Source of the DNA: Streptomyces humi
GTDB lineage: Bacteria > Actinomycetota > Actinomycetes > Streptomycetales > Streptomycetaceae
Length of the DNA stretch: 64,000 bases
Reading direction: 5' to 3'
Assembly: GCF_001005085.2 (NCBI RefSeq)
Contig: NZ_LBMU02000015.1
Coordinates: 62,001-126,000 of the forward strand
The position numbers and the translations under genes were made by a program. Below the pieces are notes generated by a model. That model was not told the DNA's origin. It worked only from the letters and a program-made list of their open reading frames with translations, and searched no databases. Below are positions 40,726-49,254 of the stretch, one piece after another. Each line of letters begins with the position of its first letter. The stretch's first letter is position 1.

Positions 40726-42129
40726 TCAGGCCAGGGGTGCGCCGCTACCGGCGACGACCTCGGGGCGCAGCAGGTCGGCCAGCCGCTCGGCGGGCAACAG
40801 GCCCTTCTCCAGGACGAGTTCGGCCACACCGCGGCCGGTGGCGAGGGCCTCCTTGGCGATGTCGGTGGCCGCCGTGTACCCGATGTAGGGGTTGAGGGCG
40901 GTGACCAGGCCGATCGAGTTCTCGACGGTCGCCCGCAGCACCTCGGTGTTGGCGGTGATGCCGTCGACGCACCGCTCGGCCAGCGTCAGGCAGGCGTTCC
41001 GCAGGTGCGTGATGCTCTCCGACAGGGAGTGCAGGATGATCGGCTCGAACGCGTTCAGCTGGAGCTGCCCGGCCTCGGCGGCCATGGTGATGGCGACGTC
41101 GTTGCCGATGACCTCGAAGGCGACCTGGTTGACGACCTCGGGGATGACCGGGTTGACCTTGCCGGGCATGATCGACGAACCGGCCTGCACGGGCGGCAGG
41201 TTGATCTCGCCCAGGCCGGCACGCGGCCCGGAGGACAGCAGCCGCAGGTCGTTGCAGCCCTTGCTGAGCTTGACCGCGATCCGCTTGAGCACCCCGGACA
41301 TCTGGACGAAGGCCCCGCAGTCCTGGGTGGCCTCGACCAGGTTGGCGGCGGTGACCAGGGGCAGCCCGGTGATCCCGGCGAGGTGGCGGCGGGCCGACTC
41401 GGCGTACCCGGCGGGTGCGTTGAGGCCGGTGCCGATGGCGGTGGCGCCGAGGTTGATCTCGTGGATCAGCTCGACGGCCTCGGCGAGCCGGCTGCGGTCC
41501 TCGTCCAGCATCACGGCGAAGGTGGAGAACTCCTGCCCGAGGGTCATCGGCACCGCGTCCTGCAACTGGGTGCGGCCCATCTTCAGCACGTCACGGAACT
41601 CGACGGCCTTGCGCCCGAAGGAGTCCTGTAGCACGGCCATCGCCCGCAGCAGCCCGCGCACCGCGAAGACGGTCGCTATCTTGACGGCGGTCGGGTAGAC
41701 GTCGTTGGTCGACTGCCCCAGGTTGACGTCCTCGTTGGGGTGCAGGTACCGGTACTCGCCCTTCTGATGCCCCATCAACTCCAGCGCCCGGTTGGCGACG
41801 ACCTCGTTGGCGTTCATGTTCGTCGACGTGCCGGCCCCGCCCTGGATGACGTCGACGACGAACTGGTCGTGCAGCTTGCCGCCCCGGATCTCCCGGCAGG
41901 CGGCGACGATCGCGGCGGCCTTCTCGGGGGCCAGCAGCCCGAGTTCCTCGTTGGCGAGGGCGGCGGCCTCCTTGACGGCGGCGAGGGCGTCGATCAGATG
42001 CGGGTACGCGGAGATCGGCATACCGGTGATCGGGAAGTTCTCGGTCGCCCGCAGGGTGTGCACACCCCAGTAGGCGCCGACGGGCACATCCCGGTCACCG
42101 AGCAGATCGTGTTCACTACGAGTAATCAT
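40726..42129 (-). CDS. aspA: Aspartate ammonia-lyase (aspartase)
   Basis: A 467-residue fumarase/aspartase superfamily enzyme that converts aspartate to fumarate and ammonia. '[20 protein letters not shown]', '[20 protein letters not shown]', '[20 protein letters not shown]' and the catalytic loop '[20 protein letters not shown]' identify it; the start of the protein, '[20 protein letters not shown]', favours aspartase over class II fumarase. I set the start at ATG 42129; the longer frame runs through the upstream intergenic repeat. It lies downstream of asparaginase, so the operon covers asparagine to fumarate. Confidence 0.95.
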   Translation of the reverse strand: MITRSEHDLLGDRDVPVGAYWGVHTLRATENFPITGMPISAYPHLIDALAAVKEAAALANEELGLLAPEKAAAIVAACREIRGGKLHDQFVVDVIQGGAGTSTNMNANEVVANRALELMGHQKGEYRYLHPNEDVNLGQSTNDVYPTAVKIATVFAVRGLLRAMAVLQDSFGRKAVEFRDVLKMGRTQLQDAVPMTLGQEFSTFAVMLDEDRSRLAEAVELIHEINLGATAIGTGLNAPAGYAESARRHLAGITGLPLVTAANLVEATQDCGAFVQMSGVLKRIAVKLSKGCNDLRLLSSGPRAGLGEINLPPVQAGSSIMPGKVNPVIPEVVNQVAFEVIGNDVAITMAAEAGQLQLNAFEPIILHSLSESITHLRNACLTLAERCVDGITANTEVLRATVENSIGLVTALNPYIGYTAATDIAKEALATGRGVAELVLEKGLLPAERLADLLRPEVVAGSGAPLA

Positions 42130-42156
42130 GGGTCCTGTCCCAGAAGAGTGAGGGTA

Positions 42157-42200
42157 GAGCGCCCCCTTGGGGGCGCGGGGAACTGCGCGACCGGCCACAA
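42157..42200 (-). repeat. Streptomyces-type intergenic repeat, copy B, with perfect hairpin
   Basis: gcgcccccttgggggcgc (42159-42176) is an 8-bp perfect stem with a 2-nt spacer, followed by ggggaactgcgcgaccggcc; read on the minus strand this is the gtcgcgcagttccccgcgcc element found widely in Streptomyces intergenic DNA. It stands between asparaginase and aspA and could weaken read-through. Confidence 0.75.
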
Positions 42201-42239
42201 CCGGCCCGCAGCCGCCCGACGACAGATCGGCCCGCCCCG

Positions 42240-43250
42240 CTAGGCGCAAGCCGCAACCGGCTCCAGGGACCGAACGGGCCGCACACACCCGACCGGCCGC
42301 CCACCGCCGAGAAGCCGCTCACCCGCGAACTCGGTCAACAGCCCCGGCTCGACCCCGGCCCGCGCCAACGCCGCCGCGGCCACCGGAATCCGTGCCCGGT
42401 TCGCCCCGTCGGCGATCTTCACGGCGACGGCCCGGCCGTCCGGCAGTGCCGCGGCCTCGACGCCCTCGAAGCCGTCCTTGGCCAGCAGCCCCGGCACGGC
42501 CCGCATCAGCGCGGCCACGTCACGCCCCGCCCCGGACGCCATCTCCGCGTGCTCCCGCATCGCGTCGGCGACCTTCGCCTCGGGCGTACCCGGTGCGGCG
42601 GCCGCGATCCGCGACACCGCGCGGGCCAGCCCGTGCAGGGAGACGGAGAACAGCGGCGCGCCGCAGCCGTCCACGGTCGTACGGGCGATGCGCTGCCCCG
42701 TCAGGTCCTCGACGATCTCGGCGATCGCCTGCTGGAGCGGATGCGCCGGGTCGAGGTAGTCGTCCAGCGACCAGCCGTTCAGCTTCGCGGTCCACAGCAT
42801 CGCGGCGTGCTTGCCTGAGCAGTTCTGGGCGAGCCGCGACGGCTGCCGGCCGTCGCGGATCCAGGTGTCGCGGACGGCGGGGCCGTACGGCATGTCGGGG
42901 ACGTTGCGCAGGTCGTCCTCCGTCAGCCCGGCGAGGCCGAGGATGCGCCGGGCGCCGGCGAGGTGGCGTTCCTCGCCGGAGTGGCTGGCGGCGGCCAGCG
43001 AGAGCAGGTCGCCGTCGAGGGGCAGCCCGGCCCGCAGCATCGCCACGGCCTGGACGGGCTTGAGGGCGGAGCGCGGGTAGAACGCGGCCTCGATGTCGCC
43101 GAGCTGGAACTGGACCTCTCCGTCGGCGCCGAGGACGACGACGGAACCGTAGTGGATGCCCTCGACGACCCCGTCGCGTATGAGGTGGGCGACGGGGGCG
43201 TGGAGGGGCTCACGGACGACGGGTGCGTCCGCGGGGGAACTGCTGTACAT
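42240..43250 (-). CDS. L-asparaginase (PF06089, type II-like/thermolabile family)
   Basis: A 336-residue asparaginase of the PF06089 family, unrelated in sequence to E. coli AnsA/AnsB. Conserved pieces are '[20 protein letters not shown]' (Ser-x-x-Lys), '[19 protein letters not shown]', '[10 protein letters not shown]' and '[20 protein letters not shown]'. It hydrolyses asparagine to aspartate and ammonia in the cytoplasm. agga precedes ATG 43250 (an adjacent GTG at 43253 is in frame). It lies 43 bp after the amino-acid permease and 110 bp before aspA. Confidence 0.92.
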   Translation of the reverse strand: MYSSSPADAPVVREPLHAPVAHLIRDGVVEGIHYGSVVVLGADGEVQFQLGDIEAAFYPRSALKPVQAVAMLRAGLPLDGDLLSLAAASHSGEERHLAGARRILGLAGLTEDDLRNVPDMPYGPAVRDTWIRDGRQPSRLAQNCSGKHAAMLWTAKLNGWSLDDYLDPAHPLQQAIAEIVEDLTGQRIARTTVDGCGAPLFSVSLHGLARAVSRIAAAAPGTPEAKVADAMREHAEMASGAGRDVAALMRAVPGLLAKDGFEGVEAAALPDGRAVAVKIADGANRARIPVAAAALARAGVEPGLLTEFAGERLLGGGRPVGCVRPVRSLEPVAACA

Positions 43251-43293
43251 CACTTCCTGGTCTCGGGTGAGTCGGGACGGACCCGGTCGCGGT

Positions 43294-44733
43294 TCACGCT
43301 TCGGGTCCGGCGGACGGGCGCGCCAGGCGGCCGCGGATGGCGTACCACCCGGCGACCAGCGCGGCGACGATCAGCGGCAGGCACAGCACGGTGGTGCGTC
43401 CGGCGCCGCCGTCGGCGTACATCAGGACCAGGACGGCGGCGAGGAACGCCAGCGTCACGATCTCGGTCCAGGGAGAGCCCGGCAACCGGTAGCCGGGGCG
43501 GGTGAGTTCGCCGTTCTGGGTCTTCCGCCAGAACAGCAGGTGGCAGAGCATGATCATGCCCCAGGTCGCGAGGATGCCGATCGCCGCGAAGTTGAGGACG
43601 ATCTCGAACGCGTCGGCCGGGACGACGAAGTTGAGGCCCACGCCGAGCACACAGATGCCGCTGGTGAGCAGGATGCCGCCGTACGGCACCTGGGTACGGC
43701 TCATCCGCGCGGTGAACTTGGGGGCTGAGCCGTTGACGGCCATGGAGCGCAGGATGCGGCCGGTGGAGTAGAGACCGGAGTTCAGCGAGGACATGGCCGC
43801 GGTGAGGACGACGAGGTTCATCACACCGCCGGCCGCCGGGACGCCGATGTGGGAGAGCACGGTGACGAAGGGGCTCTGGCCCGCCGTGTACTTGTTCCAG
43901 GGCAGCAGCATCGAGAGGAGCACGACCGAGCCGACGTAGAACAGGCCGACGCGCCACATGATCGAGTTGATCGCCTTCGGCATGATCTTCTCGGGGTTCT
44001 CGGTCTCGCCCGCGGCGACACCGACCAGCTCCACCGAGGCGTAGGCGAAGACGACGCCCTGGATGATCAGCAGCATCGGGAGCAGGCCGTTGGGGAAGAC
44101 GCCGCCGTTGTCGGTGATCAGGGAGGGGCCCGGGGTGGCGCCGTCCACGGGGTGCTGGGTCACCAGCAGGAAGATGCCGATGAGCATGAAGACGACCAGC
44201 GCGCTGACCTTGACGATCGCGAACCAGAACTCCAGTTCGCCGAAGATCTTCACCGAGATCAGGTTCACGGTGAGGACCACGGCGAGGGCGATCAGGGCGA
44301 TCACCCACTGAGGTATGTCGGAGAACATCCCCCAGTAGTGGGTGTAGGTGGCGACCGCGGTGATGTCGGCGATGCCGGTGGTGGCCCAGTTCAGGAAGTA
44401 CATCCAGCCGGCCGTGTAGGCGCCCTTCTCGCCCAGGAACTCCCGGGCGTACGAGACGAAGGCGCCGGAGGACGGGCGGTAGAGGACGAGTTCGCCGAGG
44501 GCGCGCACGACGAGGAACGCGAAGACACCGCAGACCGCGTAGGCGACGAAGAGGGAGGGGCCGGCGTCGGCGAGGCGGCCGCCGGCGCCGAGGAAGAGGC
44601 CGGTGCCGATGGCTCCGCCGATGGCGATCATGTTGACGTGCCGGTGCTTCAGCGACTTGCTGTAGCCGTGGTCCCCGGCGTCGACGTGACGGGACGAGGG
44701 GCGCGTCTCGTCTTTGAGGTGCTGTTCGCTCAC
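43294..44733 (-). CDS. Amino-acid permease, probable L-asparagine transporter (AnsP-like)
   Basis: A 479-residue, 12-segment APC-superfamily permease. '[20 protein letters not shown]' is the amino-acid/H+ symporter N-terminal signature, with 'LAQG-like' glycine motif '[15 protein letters not shown]', '[19 protein letters not shown]' and '[20 protein letters not shown]' following. It resembles AnsP/AnsP2 and CycA. Asparagine is inferred from its position with asparaginase and aspartase. The GTG start overlaps the regulator's stop (GTGA), so expression is coupled to the FadR-type gene. Confidence 0.88.
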   Translation of the reverse strand: MSEQHLKDETRPSSRHVDAGDHGYSKSLKHRHVNMIAIGGAIGTGLFLGAGGRLADAGPSLFVAYAVCGVFAFLVVRALGELVLYRPSSGAFVSYAREFLGEKGAYTAGWMYFLNWATTGIADITAVATYTHYWGMFSDIPQWVIALIALAVVLTVNLISVKIFGELEFWFAIVKVSALVVFMLIGIFLLVTQHPVDGATPGPSLITDNGGVFPNGLLPMLLIIQGVVFAYASVELVGVAAGETENPEKIMPKAINSIMWRVGLFYVGSVVLLSMLLPWNKYTAGQSPFVTVLSHIGVPAAGGVMNLVVLTAAMSSLNSGLYSTGRILRSMAVNGSAPKFTARMSRTQVPYGGILLTSGICVLGVGLNFVVPADAFEIVLNFAAIGILATWGMIMLCHLLFWRKTQNGELTRPGYRLPGSPWTEIVTLAFLAAVLVLMYADGGAGRTTVLCLPLIVAALVAGWYAIRGRLARPSAGPEA

Positions 44734-45461
44734 GCCTCGGTTCCGCCTTCCTTGTGCTGGTCCGTGCGCGCGGGGCGCACGATGTGGGTGAGGGTGGTCT
44801 CGACGCGGTCCAGGTGGTGGCTCATGGCGTCCACGGCGTCGGGCTCGGAACCGTCCATCAGGGCCTCGACGATGGCCCGGTGCTCCCGGTTGGACTGCTC
44901 GCGGCGGCCGCCCAGCTCGTTGAGGAAGGCCGACTGACGCGCCAGTGCGTCCCGGATCTCCTCGATGACCCGGCGGAAGACCGGGTTCTGGGCGGCCTCG
45001 GCCACGGCCAGGTGGAAGAGGGTGTCCATCGCGACCCACGCGGTGGTGTCCGTCTCCCGCTCCATGCGGTCGAGCAGATGGGCCAGGTGGTCCAGGTTCT
45101 CGGGGGTGCGGCGCAGCGCCGCGTACCCGGCGACCGGGATCTCGATGTGCCGGCGCACCTCCAGCAGGTCGCTGGCCGCGTAGTCGCCGAAGGTGGGGTC
45201 CTCGACGGCGTTGGCGACCACGAAGGTGCCCTTGCCGGTCTTGGAGACGGTCAGGCCCATCGTCTGCAAGGCCCGCAGGGCCTCGCGCAGGACGGGCCTG
45301 CTGATCTCCAGGGTGCGGCAGAGCTCCGCCTCGGAGGGCAGCTTGTCGCCCACGGCGTACTCGCCGCGCTCGATGGCGGCGCGCAGGTGCGCCAGCACCG
45401 CCTCCATGGCGCTCACGCGCCGCGGGGGCTGTCCGGCTGTCGGGCTGTCTGACAGGTTCAC
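44730..45461 (-). CDS. FadR-subfamily GntR regulator (FCD domain)
   Basis: A 243-residue regulator with a GntR winged helix ('[20 protein letters not shown]', '[20 protein letters not shown]') and an all-helical FCD effector domain ('[20 protein letters not shown]' with the metal/ligand Asp-His pattern). It is the first gene of the permease-asparaginase-aspA-glsA operon and probably controls it in response to an organic or amino acid. The start is uncertain: GTG 45461 is used, but the palindrome ctgtctgacag (45445-45455) and GACAG repeats lie just inside it, so a start near 45407 would turn them into an operator. Confidence 0.85.
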   Translation of the reverse strand: MNLSDSPTAGQPPRRVSAMEAVLAHLRAAIERGEYAVGDKLPSEAELCRTLEISRPVLREALRALQTMGLTVSKTGKGTFVVANAVEDPTFGDYAASDLLEVRRHIEIPVAGYAALRRTPENLDHLAHLLDRMERETDTTAWVAMDTLFHLAVAEAAQNPVFRRVIEEIRDALARQSAFLNELGGRREQSNREHRAIVEALMDGSEPDAVDAMSHHLDRVETTLTHIVRPARTDQHKEGGTEA

Positions 45462-45601
45462 GGGTGAGATGTTCCGGGTTGCGGGACGAGCCTGTCAAGG
45501 TGTCGCGAAAGGAAACATTCACGGGGTGCGGCACCTGAATGCACAGGTGTCACACCCCGTGGCGGAGCGGTGACCGGCGGGCGCGGAGCGGCCGGGCGAG
45601 G

Positions 45602-46438
45602 TCAGGCGTTGATGGTGCCGGCGGCGAGGAGGCCGAAGAGAGCCAGGCCGATGACGATGCGGTAGATCACGAACGCGTTGAAGGAGTGCTTGGCGACGAA
45701 CTTCAGCAGCCAGGCGATGGACGCGTAGGCGACGACGAAGGAGACGATCGTGCCGACGGCCAGCGGGGCGGCGCCGACACCCGCGCCCAGGGCGTCCTTG
45801 AGCTCGTAGAGACCGGCGCCGGTCAGGGCCGGGATGCCGAGGAAGAAGGAGAGCCGGGTGGCGGCGACGCGGTCCAGGTCCAGGATGAGCGCGGTGGACA
45901 TGGTGGCGCCGGAGCGGGAGAAGCCGGGGAAGAGCAGGGCGAGGATCTGCGAGCAGCCGACCAGCATCGCGTCCTTGAAGGAGGTGTCGTCCTCCCCGCG
46001 CTTGTGGCGGCCCATCTGGTCCGCGCACCACATCACGACGGAGCCGGCGATCAGCGAGCCGCCGACCACCCAGAGCGAGCCGAGCGGTCCGTCGATCAGC
46101 GGCTTGGCGGCGAGGCCGACCAGGACGATCGGGATGGTCGAGTAGATGACCCACCACGCGAACTTGTAGTCGTGGTGGTACCGCTCCTCCTTGTTCGTGA
46201 GGCCCCGGAACCAGGCGGAGACGATCCGCTTGATGTCCTTGAAGAAGTACACGAGCACGGCGGCGATGGCGCCCACCTGGATGACGGCGGAGAACCCGAC
46301 GACGGACTTGTCGTCGACGGGGATGTTCATGAGCCCCTCGGTGATCTTGAGGTGACCGGTGGAGGAGACAGGAAGGAACTCCGTCACCCCCTCGACGACA
46401 CCGAGGACGACGGCCTGACCGACGGAGATGGCGCTCAT
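45602..46438 (-). CDS. uppP: Undecaprenyl-diphosphate phosphatase
   Basis: A 278-residue BacA/UppP integral membrane phosphatase that recycles undecaprenyl pyrophosphate for cell-wall synthesis and gives bacitracin tolerance. Both catalytic motifs are intact: 'VEGVTEFLPVSSTGHLKI' (E-rich BacA1) and 'LLFPGFSRSGATMSTALILD' (BacA2). About eight membrane segments are visible. It is a single gene with its own promoter region (46439-46510), downstream of the crcB operon on the same strand. The convergent or intergenic stretch 45462-45601 holds no gene. Confidence 0.95.
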   Translation of the reverse strand: MSAISVGQAVVLGVVEGVTEFLPVSSTGHLKITEGLMNIPVDDKSVVGFSAVIQVGAIAAVLVYFFKDIKRIVSAWFRGLTNKEERYHHDYKFAWWVIYSTIPIVLVGLAAKPLIDGPLGSLWVVGGSLIAGSVVMWCADQMGRHKRGEDDTSFKDAMLVGCSQILALLFPGFSRSGATMSTALILDLDRVAATRLSFFLGIPALTGAGLYELKDALGAGVGAAPLAVGTIVSFVVAYASIAWLLKFVAKHSFNAFVIYRIVIGLALFGLLAAGTINA

Positions 46439-46510
46439 GGGATCCAGTTCTGCTGAGTTTGGTCGACAGTGCTGTAGACAGTCTTACAGCGCACGGGTGT
46501 GAGGCAAGTA

Positions 46511-46885
46511 CTAGGCCCAGACGGCCTGAGCGATCGCGGCCCCGGCGAAGGCCGCCCCGAGCCCCGCCACGAGACTCGCGACCACGTTGGCGGCAGCGTA
46601 GAGCCCGGCACCGGTCTCGGTCAGCCGCAGGGTCTCGTACGAGAACGTCGAGTACGTCGTCAGGGCCCCGCACAGGCCGGTGCCCAGGAGCAGCTGGAGG
46701 TGGGGGCTCGCGGCGCCCGCCGAGACCGCGCCGGTCAGCAGGCCCAGGATCAGGCAGCCGGTGACGTTGACCACGAAGGTGCCCCACGGGAACACGGAGT
46801 CGTGCCTGGCCTGGACGGCTCGGTCGGTGAGATAGCGCAGCGGGGCGCCGATCACGGCACCCGCGACGACCAGCAGCCAGTTCAC
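46511..46885 (-). CDS. crcB: Fluoride channel CrcB/Fluc (second of pair)
   Basis: A 124-residue four-helix Fluc channel subunit: '[19 protein letters not shown]', '[20 protein letters not shown]' (the Asn-rich pore signature) and '[19 protein letters not shown]' (Phe box and TxSTF). Fluc proteins export fluoride passively as dual-topology dimers. Two non-identical crcB genes flanking a DUF190 gene suggest a heterodimer, as in other Gram-positives. Its start overlaps the DUF190 stop (ATGA). Confidence 0.93.
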   Translation of the reverse strand: MNWLLVVAGAVIGAPLRYLTDRAVQARHDSVFPWGTFVVNVTGCLILGLLTGAVSAGAASPHLQLLLGTGLCGALTTYSTFSYETLRLTETGAGLYAAANVVASLVAGLGAAFAGAAIAQAVWA

Positions 46886-47262
46886 AACGAGTTCTTACCT
46901 TCCGTGTCCGGTTCGCCCGGCTCGGCCGCCCGGCCGACGTACCTGATGACCTCGCAGTCGTCCAGGGTCACCAGGCCTTCGGTCACCAGTTCGTCGAGCT
47001 GTGGCAGGAAGGCCCGGATCCGCTCCTCGGTGTCCACGACCACGACCGCCACCGGCAGGTCCTCGCTCAGCGACAGCAGCCGGGAGGTGTGGATGCGGGA
47101 GGAGGCGCCGAAGCCCTCGATGCCCCGGAAGACGCTGGCGCCCGCGAGACCGGCCGTGTGGGCGCGGTGCACGATCTCCGTGTAGAGGGGCTTGTGGTGC
47201 CAGGTGTCGTCCTCGCCGATGTGGACGGTCAGGCGCAGGGCGCGGCCCGTCAGTCTCGTCAT
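46882..47262 (-). CDS. DUF190 PII-like protein
   Basis: A 126-residue DUF190 protein with a PII/GlnB-like fold: '[20 protein letters not shown]', '[20 protein letters not shown]' (the family hallmark) and '[20 protein letters not shown]'. These are regularly encoded with crcB and may regulate the channel, but no mechanism is established to my knowledge. ATG 47262 overlaps the upstream crcB stop, and its own stop overlaps the next crcB start. Confidence 0.9.
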   Translation of the reverse strand: MTRLTGRALRLTVHIGEDDTWHHKPLYTEIVHRAHTAGLAGASVFRGIEGFGASSRIHTSRLLSLSEDLPVAVVVVDTEERIRAFLPQLDELVTEGLVTLDDCEVIRYVGRAAEPGEPDTEGKNSL

Positions 47263-47720
47263 CGCTGCCTCCGGGTGAGGACCCTGCGGGTCACGGTGGC
47301 CGCGCACCACACCGCCGCGAGGGCCGCGCACAGGGTCGCGGCGAGATAGCCGAGACCGGTGGCGGGCCGGCCGTGGTCGACCAGTCTCTGGATGTCGACG
47401 GCGTACGTGGAGAAGGTGGTGAAGCCGCCGAGGACACCGGTGCCGAAGAAGGGCCGGACGAGGCGGTGCGCGGGGACGCCTTCGGTGATCAGGACCAGGA
47501 ACGCGCCGATCACGGCACAGCCGATCACGTTGGTCCAGAAGGTCGCCCAGGGGAAGCCGCCCGCGGCGGTGGGCAGGGCCAGGGCGAGTGCGTAACGGGC
47601 CACCGCGCCGATCGCGCCGCCCGCGGCGACCACCGCGACGACGGGGGCCTGGGTACGCCACTCGGACCGGCGGCGGGGGGCCGGCCGGACGCGGAGGCTC
47701 TCGGCTTCCGGGGCTGTCAT
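47259..47720 (-). CDS. crcB: Fluoride channel CrcB/Fluc (first of pair)
   Basis: A 153-residue Fluc subunit with a basic N-terminal extension of about 35 residues before the helices: '[20 protein letters not shown]', '[20 protein letters not shown]' and '[20 protein letters not shown]'. I chose ATG 47720, with aggag about 11 nt upstream; the longer frame runs back through the promoter. It heads the crcB-DUF190-crcB operon. A hairpin overlaps its ribosome site. Confidence 0.92.
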   Translation of the reverse strand: MTAPEAESLRVRPAPRRRSEWRTQAPVVAVVAAGGAIGAVARYALALALPTAAGGFPWATFWTNVIGCAVIGAFLVLITEGVPAHRLVRPFFGTGVLGGFTTFSTYAVDIQRLVDHGRPATGLGYLAATLCAALAAVWCAATVTRRVLTRRQR

Positions 47721-47733
47721 GGGTCGTACGTCT

Positions 47734-47767
47734 CCTGTTCGGGCACCGCCCCGAGGGGTGCAACAGG
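47734..47767 (-). promoter_or_regulatory. Hairpin overlapping the crcB ribosome site
   Basis: On the minus strand cctgtt-gcacc (47767-47757) pairs with ggtgc-(ccg)-aacagg (47747-47734): two stems with a 3-nt bulge and a 9-nt loop. The last arm shares aggag with the Shine-Dalgarno of crcB. It could block translation, or be the terminator of the SMP-30 gene ending at 47791. It does not fit the known crcB fluoride riboswitch. Confidence 0.5.
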
Positions 47768-47790
47768 GTACCGCCGGAGGTACGCGCCGG

Positions 47791-48753
47791 TCACTTCGCG
47801 GTGGGGGCCGCGCAGACCGCGACGCCGGGCTCCCCGACACTGCCGAGGACCAGGAGCCGGCCCGTCACGCAGACGCTGGTGACCATGCGGAAACCGGAGC
47901 GCCCCCGGGCCAGGTGATGGACGACGCGGCCGTCGTCGTCCAGCGCCATGACGGCGATCGTGCCGACCGGGCGGTAGGGAGCGTGCACGGCGGCGCGCGC
48001 GGCGGCCCGCCGGACGGCGGCCGGGGTGCGGTGCAGGAGGTCGAGCGGGGGGTTGCGGGGACCGGCGAGGGCGACCCAGGTCAGATCGCCGTCGCGCCAC
48101 ATGTTGTCGGGCATGCCGGGCAGTTCGGCGAAGAACTCGGCCCGCCCGGCGCGCGGCCCCGTGAGCCAGTAGCGGGTCAGCCGGTACGCGCCGGTCTCGG
48201 CGACGATCAGGAACGTGCCGTCCCCGCTCACGGCCAGCCCGTTGGCGAACTGGAGCCCGTCGCAGACCACTTCCGGGGTGCGGGCACCGGGGGCGAGGCG
48301 CAGCAGCCGGCCGGTGCCGCTGTGCTCGACGATGTCGCCGACCCACTGGTCCAGGGGGAAGCGGCGGCTGGAGACCGTGAAGTAGACGGTGCCGTCGGAC
48401 AGGGCGACCACGTTGCTCGCGAACCGCAGCGGCTCGCCGTCGACCGAGTCGGCGAGGACGTGCACGGCTCCGTCGGCGAGGCCGACGCGCAGCAGGCCGC
48501 GCTCCGCGTCGCACACCAGCAGGTCGCCGTCCGGGAGGAGTTGGAGCCCCAGCGGGCGGCCCCCGGTCTCGGCGAGCATCCGGACCCGGGCGGTGTCCGG
48601 GTCGCCGAGGCCGTCCAGACGCAGGATGCGGCCGTCCTCGACGCCGGTCAGGACCCGGCCGTCCGGATCGGTGACCACGTCCTCCGGGCCCCGGCCGCCG
48701 ACGGCGACGTAGTGGAGGGGGACGAGGCGCGTGGGTCGGTCCATGCGGCCCAT
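47791..48753 (-). CDS. SMP-30/gluconolactonase-like beta-propeller protein
   Basis: A 320-residue six-bladed propeller of the SMP-30/strictosidine-synthase-like group. 'GPEDVVTDPDGRVLTGVEDG', 'GRPLGLQLLPDGDLLVCDAE', 'FASNVVALSDGTVYFTVSSR' and 'LQFANGLAVSGDGTFLIVAE' show the blades with metal-coordinating Glu/Asn/Asp. 'ELPGMPDNMWRDGDLTWVAL' is characteristic of the strictosidine-synthase-like subgroup. It may hydrolyse a lactone; the substrate is unknown. No signal peptide. The start could be ATG 48753 or 48744; neither has a good ribosome site. Confidence 0.82.
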   Translation of the reverse strand: MGRMDRPTRLVPLHYVAVGGRGPEDVVTDPDGRVLTGVEDGRILRLDGLGDPDTARVRMLAETGGRPLGLQLLPDGDLLVCDAERGLLRVGLADGAVHVLADSVDGEPLRFASNVVALSDGTVYFTVSSRRFPLDQWVGDIVEHSGTGRLLRLAPGARTPEVVCDGLQFANGLAVSGDGTFLIVAETGAYRLTRYWLTGPRAGRAEFFAELPGMPDNMWRDGDLTWVALAGPRNPPLDLLHRTPAAVRRAAARAAVHAPYRPVGTIAVMALDDDGRVVHHLARGRSGFRMVTSVCVTGRLLVLGSVGEPGVAVCAAPTAK

Positions 48754-48799
48754 GGTGACAGGCGGCGGCGGTACCCCGCGACCTCGAACCGGCCCTGTT

Positions 48800-49087
48800 T
48801 CACCAGCCCTTTTCGAACAGCCGGGCCACCTCGGCGATCCGGATGTCGTCGCGCCGGTAGTAGACGCGGTGCCGGATGCGCTTGGTGCGCAGCAGGCCGA
48901 GCCGGGTCAGCAGGTCCAGATGGGCGCCGGCGACCCGGCAGGAGACGCCGAGCTTGGCGGCGACGGCCCGGCGGGTGACGCCGTCCTCCATGAGGTCGGC
49001 GTGGCGCTGGGGTGGGAAGTGGGCCGCCGGATCCTTGAGCCAGTCCAGAATGTCCAGGCGGCTTGTGCTCTTGGCGTTCCTCAGCAT
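48800..49087 (-). CDS. ArsR-like winged-helix regulator
   Basis: A 95-residue single-domain winged helix: 'RLDILDWLKDPAAHFPPQRH', 'VTRRAVAAKLGVSCRVAGAH' as helix-turn-helix and 'TRLGLLRTKRIRHRVYYRRD' as wing. The metal-binding ELCVC motif of classical ArsR is absent, so it is one of the non-metal ArsR-like regulators. Only 46 bp separate it from the downstream SMP-30 gene, so it may regulate that gene and itself. Confidence 0.8.
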   Translation of the reverse strand: MLRNAKSTSRLDILDWLKDPAAHFPPQRHADLMEDGVTRRAVAAKLGVSCRVAGAHLDLLTRLGLLRTKRIRHRVYYRRDDIRIAEVARLFEKGW

Positions 49088-49206
49088 CCGACCGGCCTCC
49101 GTCCCTGCCTCCCCGTAGTCGTGATGCCCACCTTCGCGCAGCCGAAGCCCCCACGTCAGGGGCTCGGCGCGCGTTGTCCGAGATCGGACGGCCGGACGGG
49201 GCGGCG

Positions 49207-49236
49207 GGGCCCGGCCGTCCCCTTGTGGCCGGGCCC
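49207..49236 (-). terminator. Hairpin after the GH53 gene
   Basis: gggcccggc (49207-49215) and gccgggccc (49228-49236) form a 9-bp perfect stem with a 12-nt loop, 19 bp beyond the GH53 stop codon. Confidence 0.6.
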
Positions 49237-49254
49237 AGCCGCGTCAGTGGTGGT

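Noticed and set aside
47721..47790. crcB fluoride riboswitch
   Set aside because: The conserved sequence blocks of that riboswitch are not recognisable; only a simple hairpin is seen.
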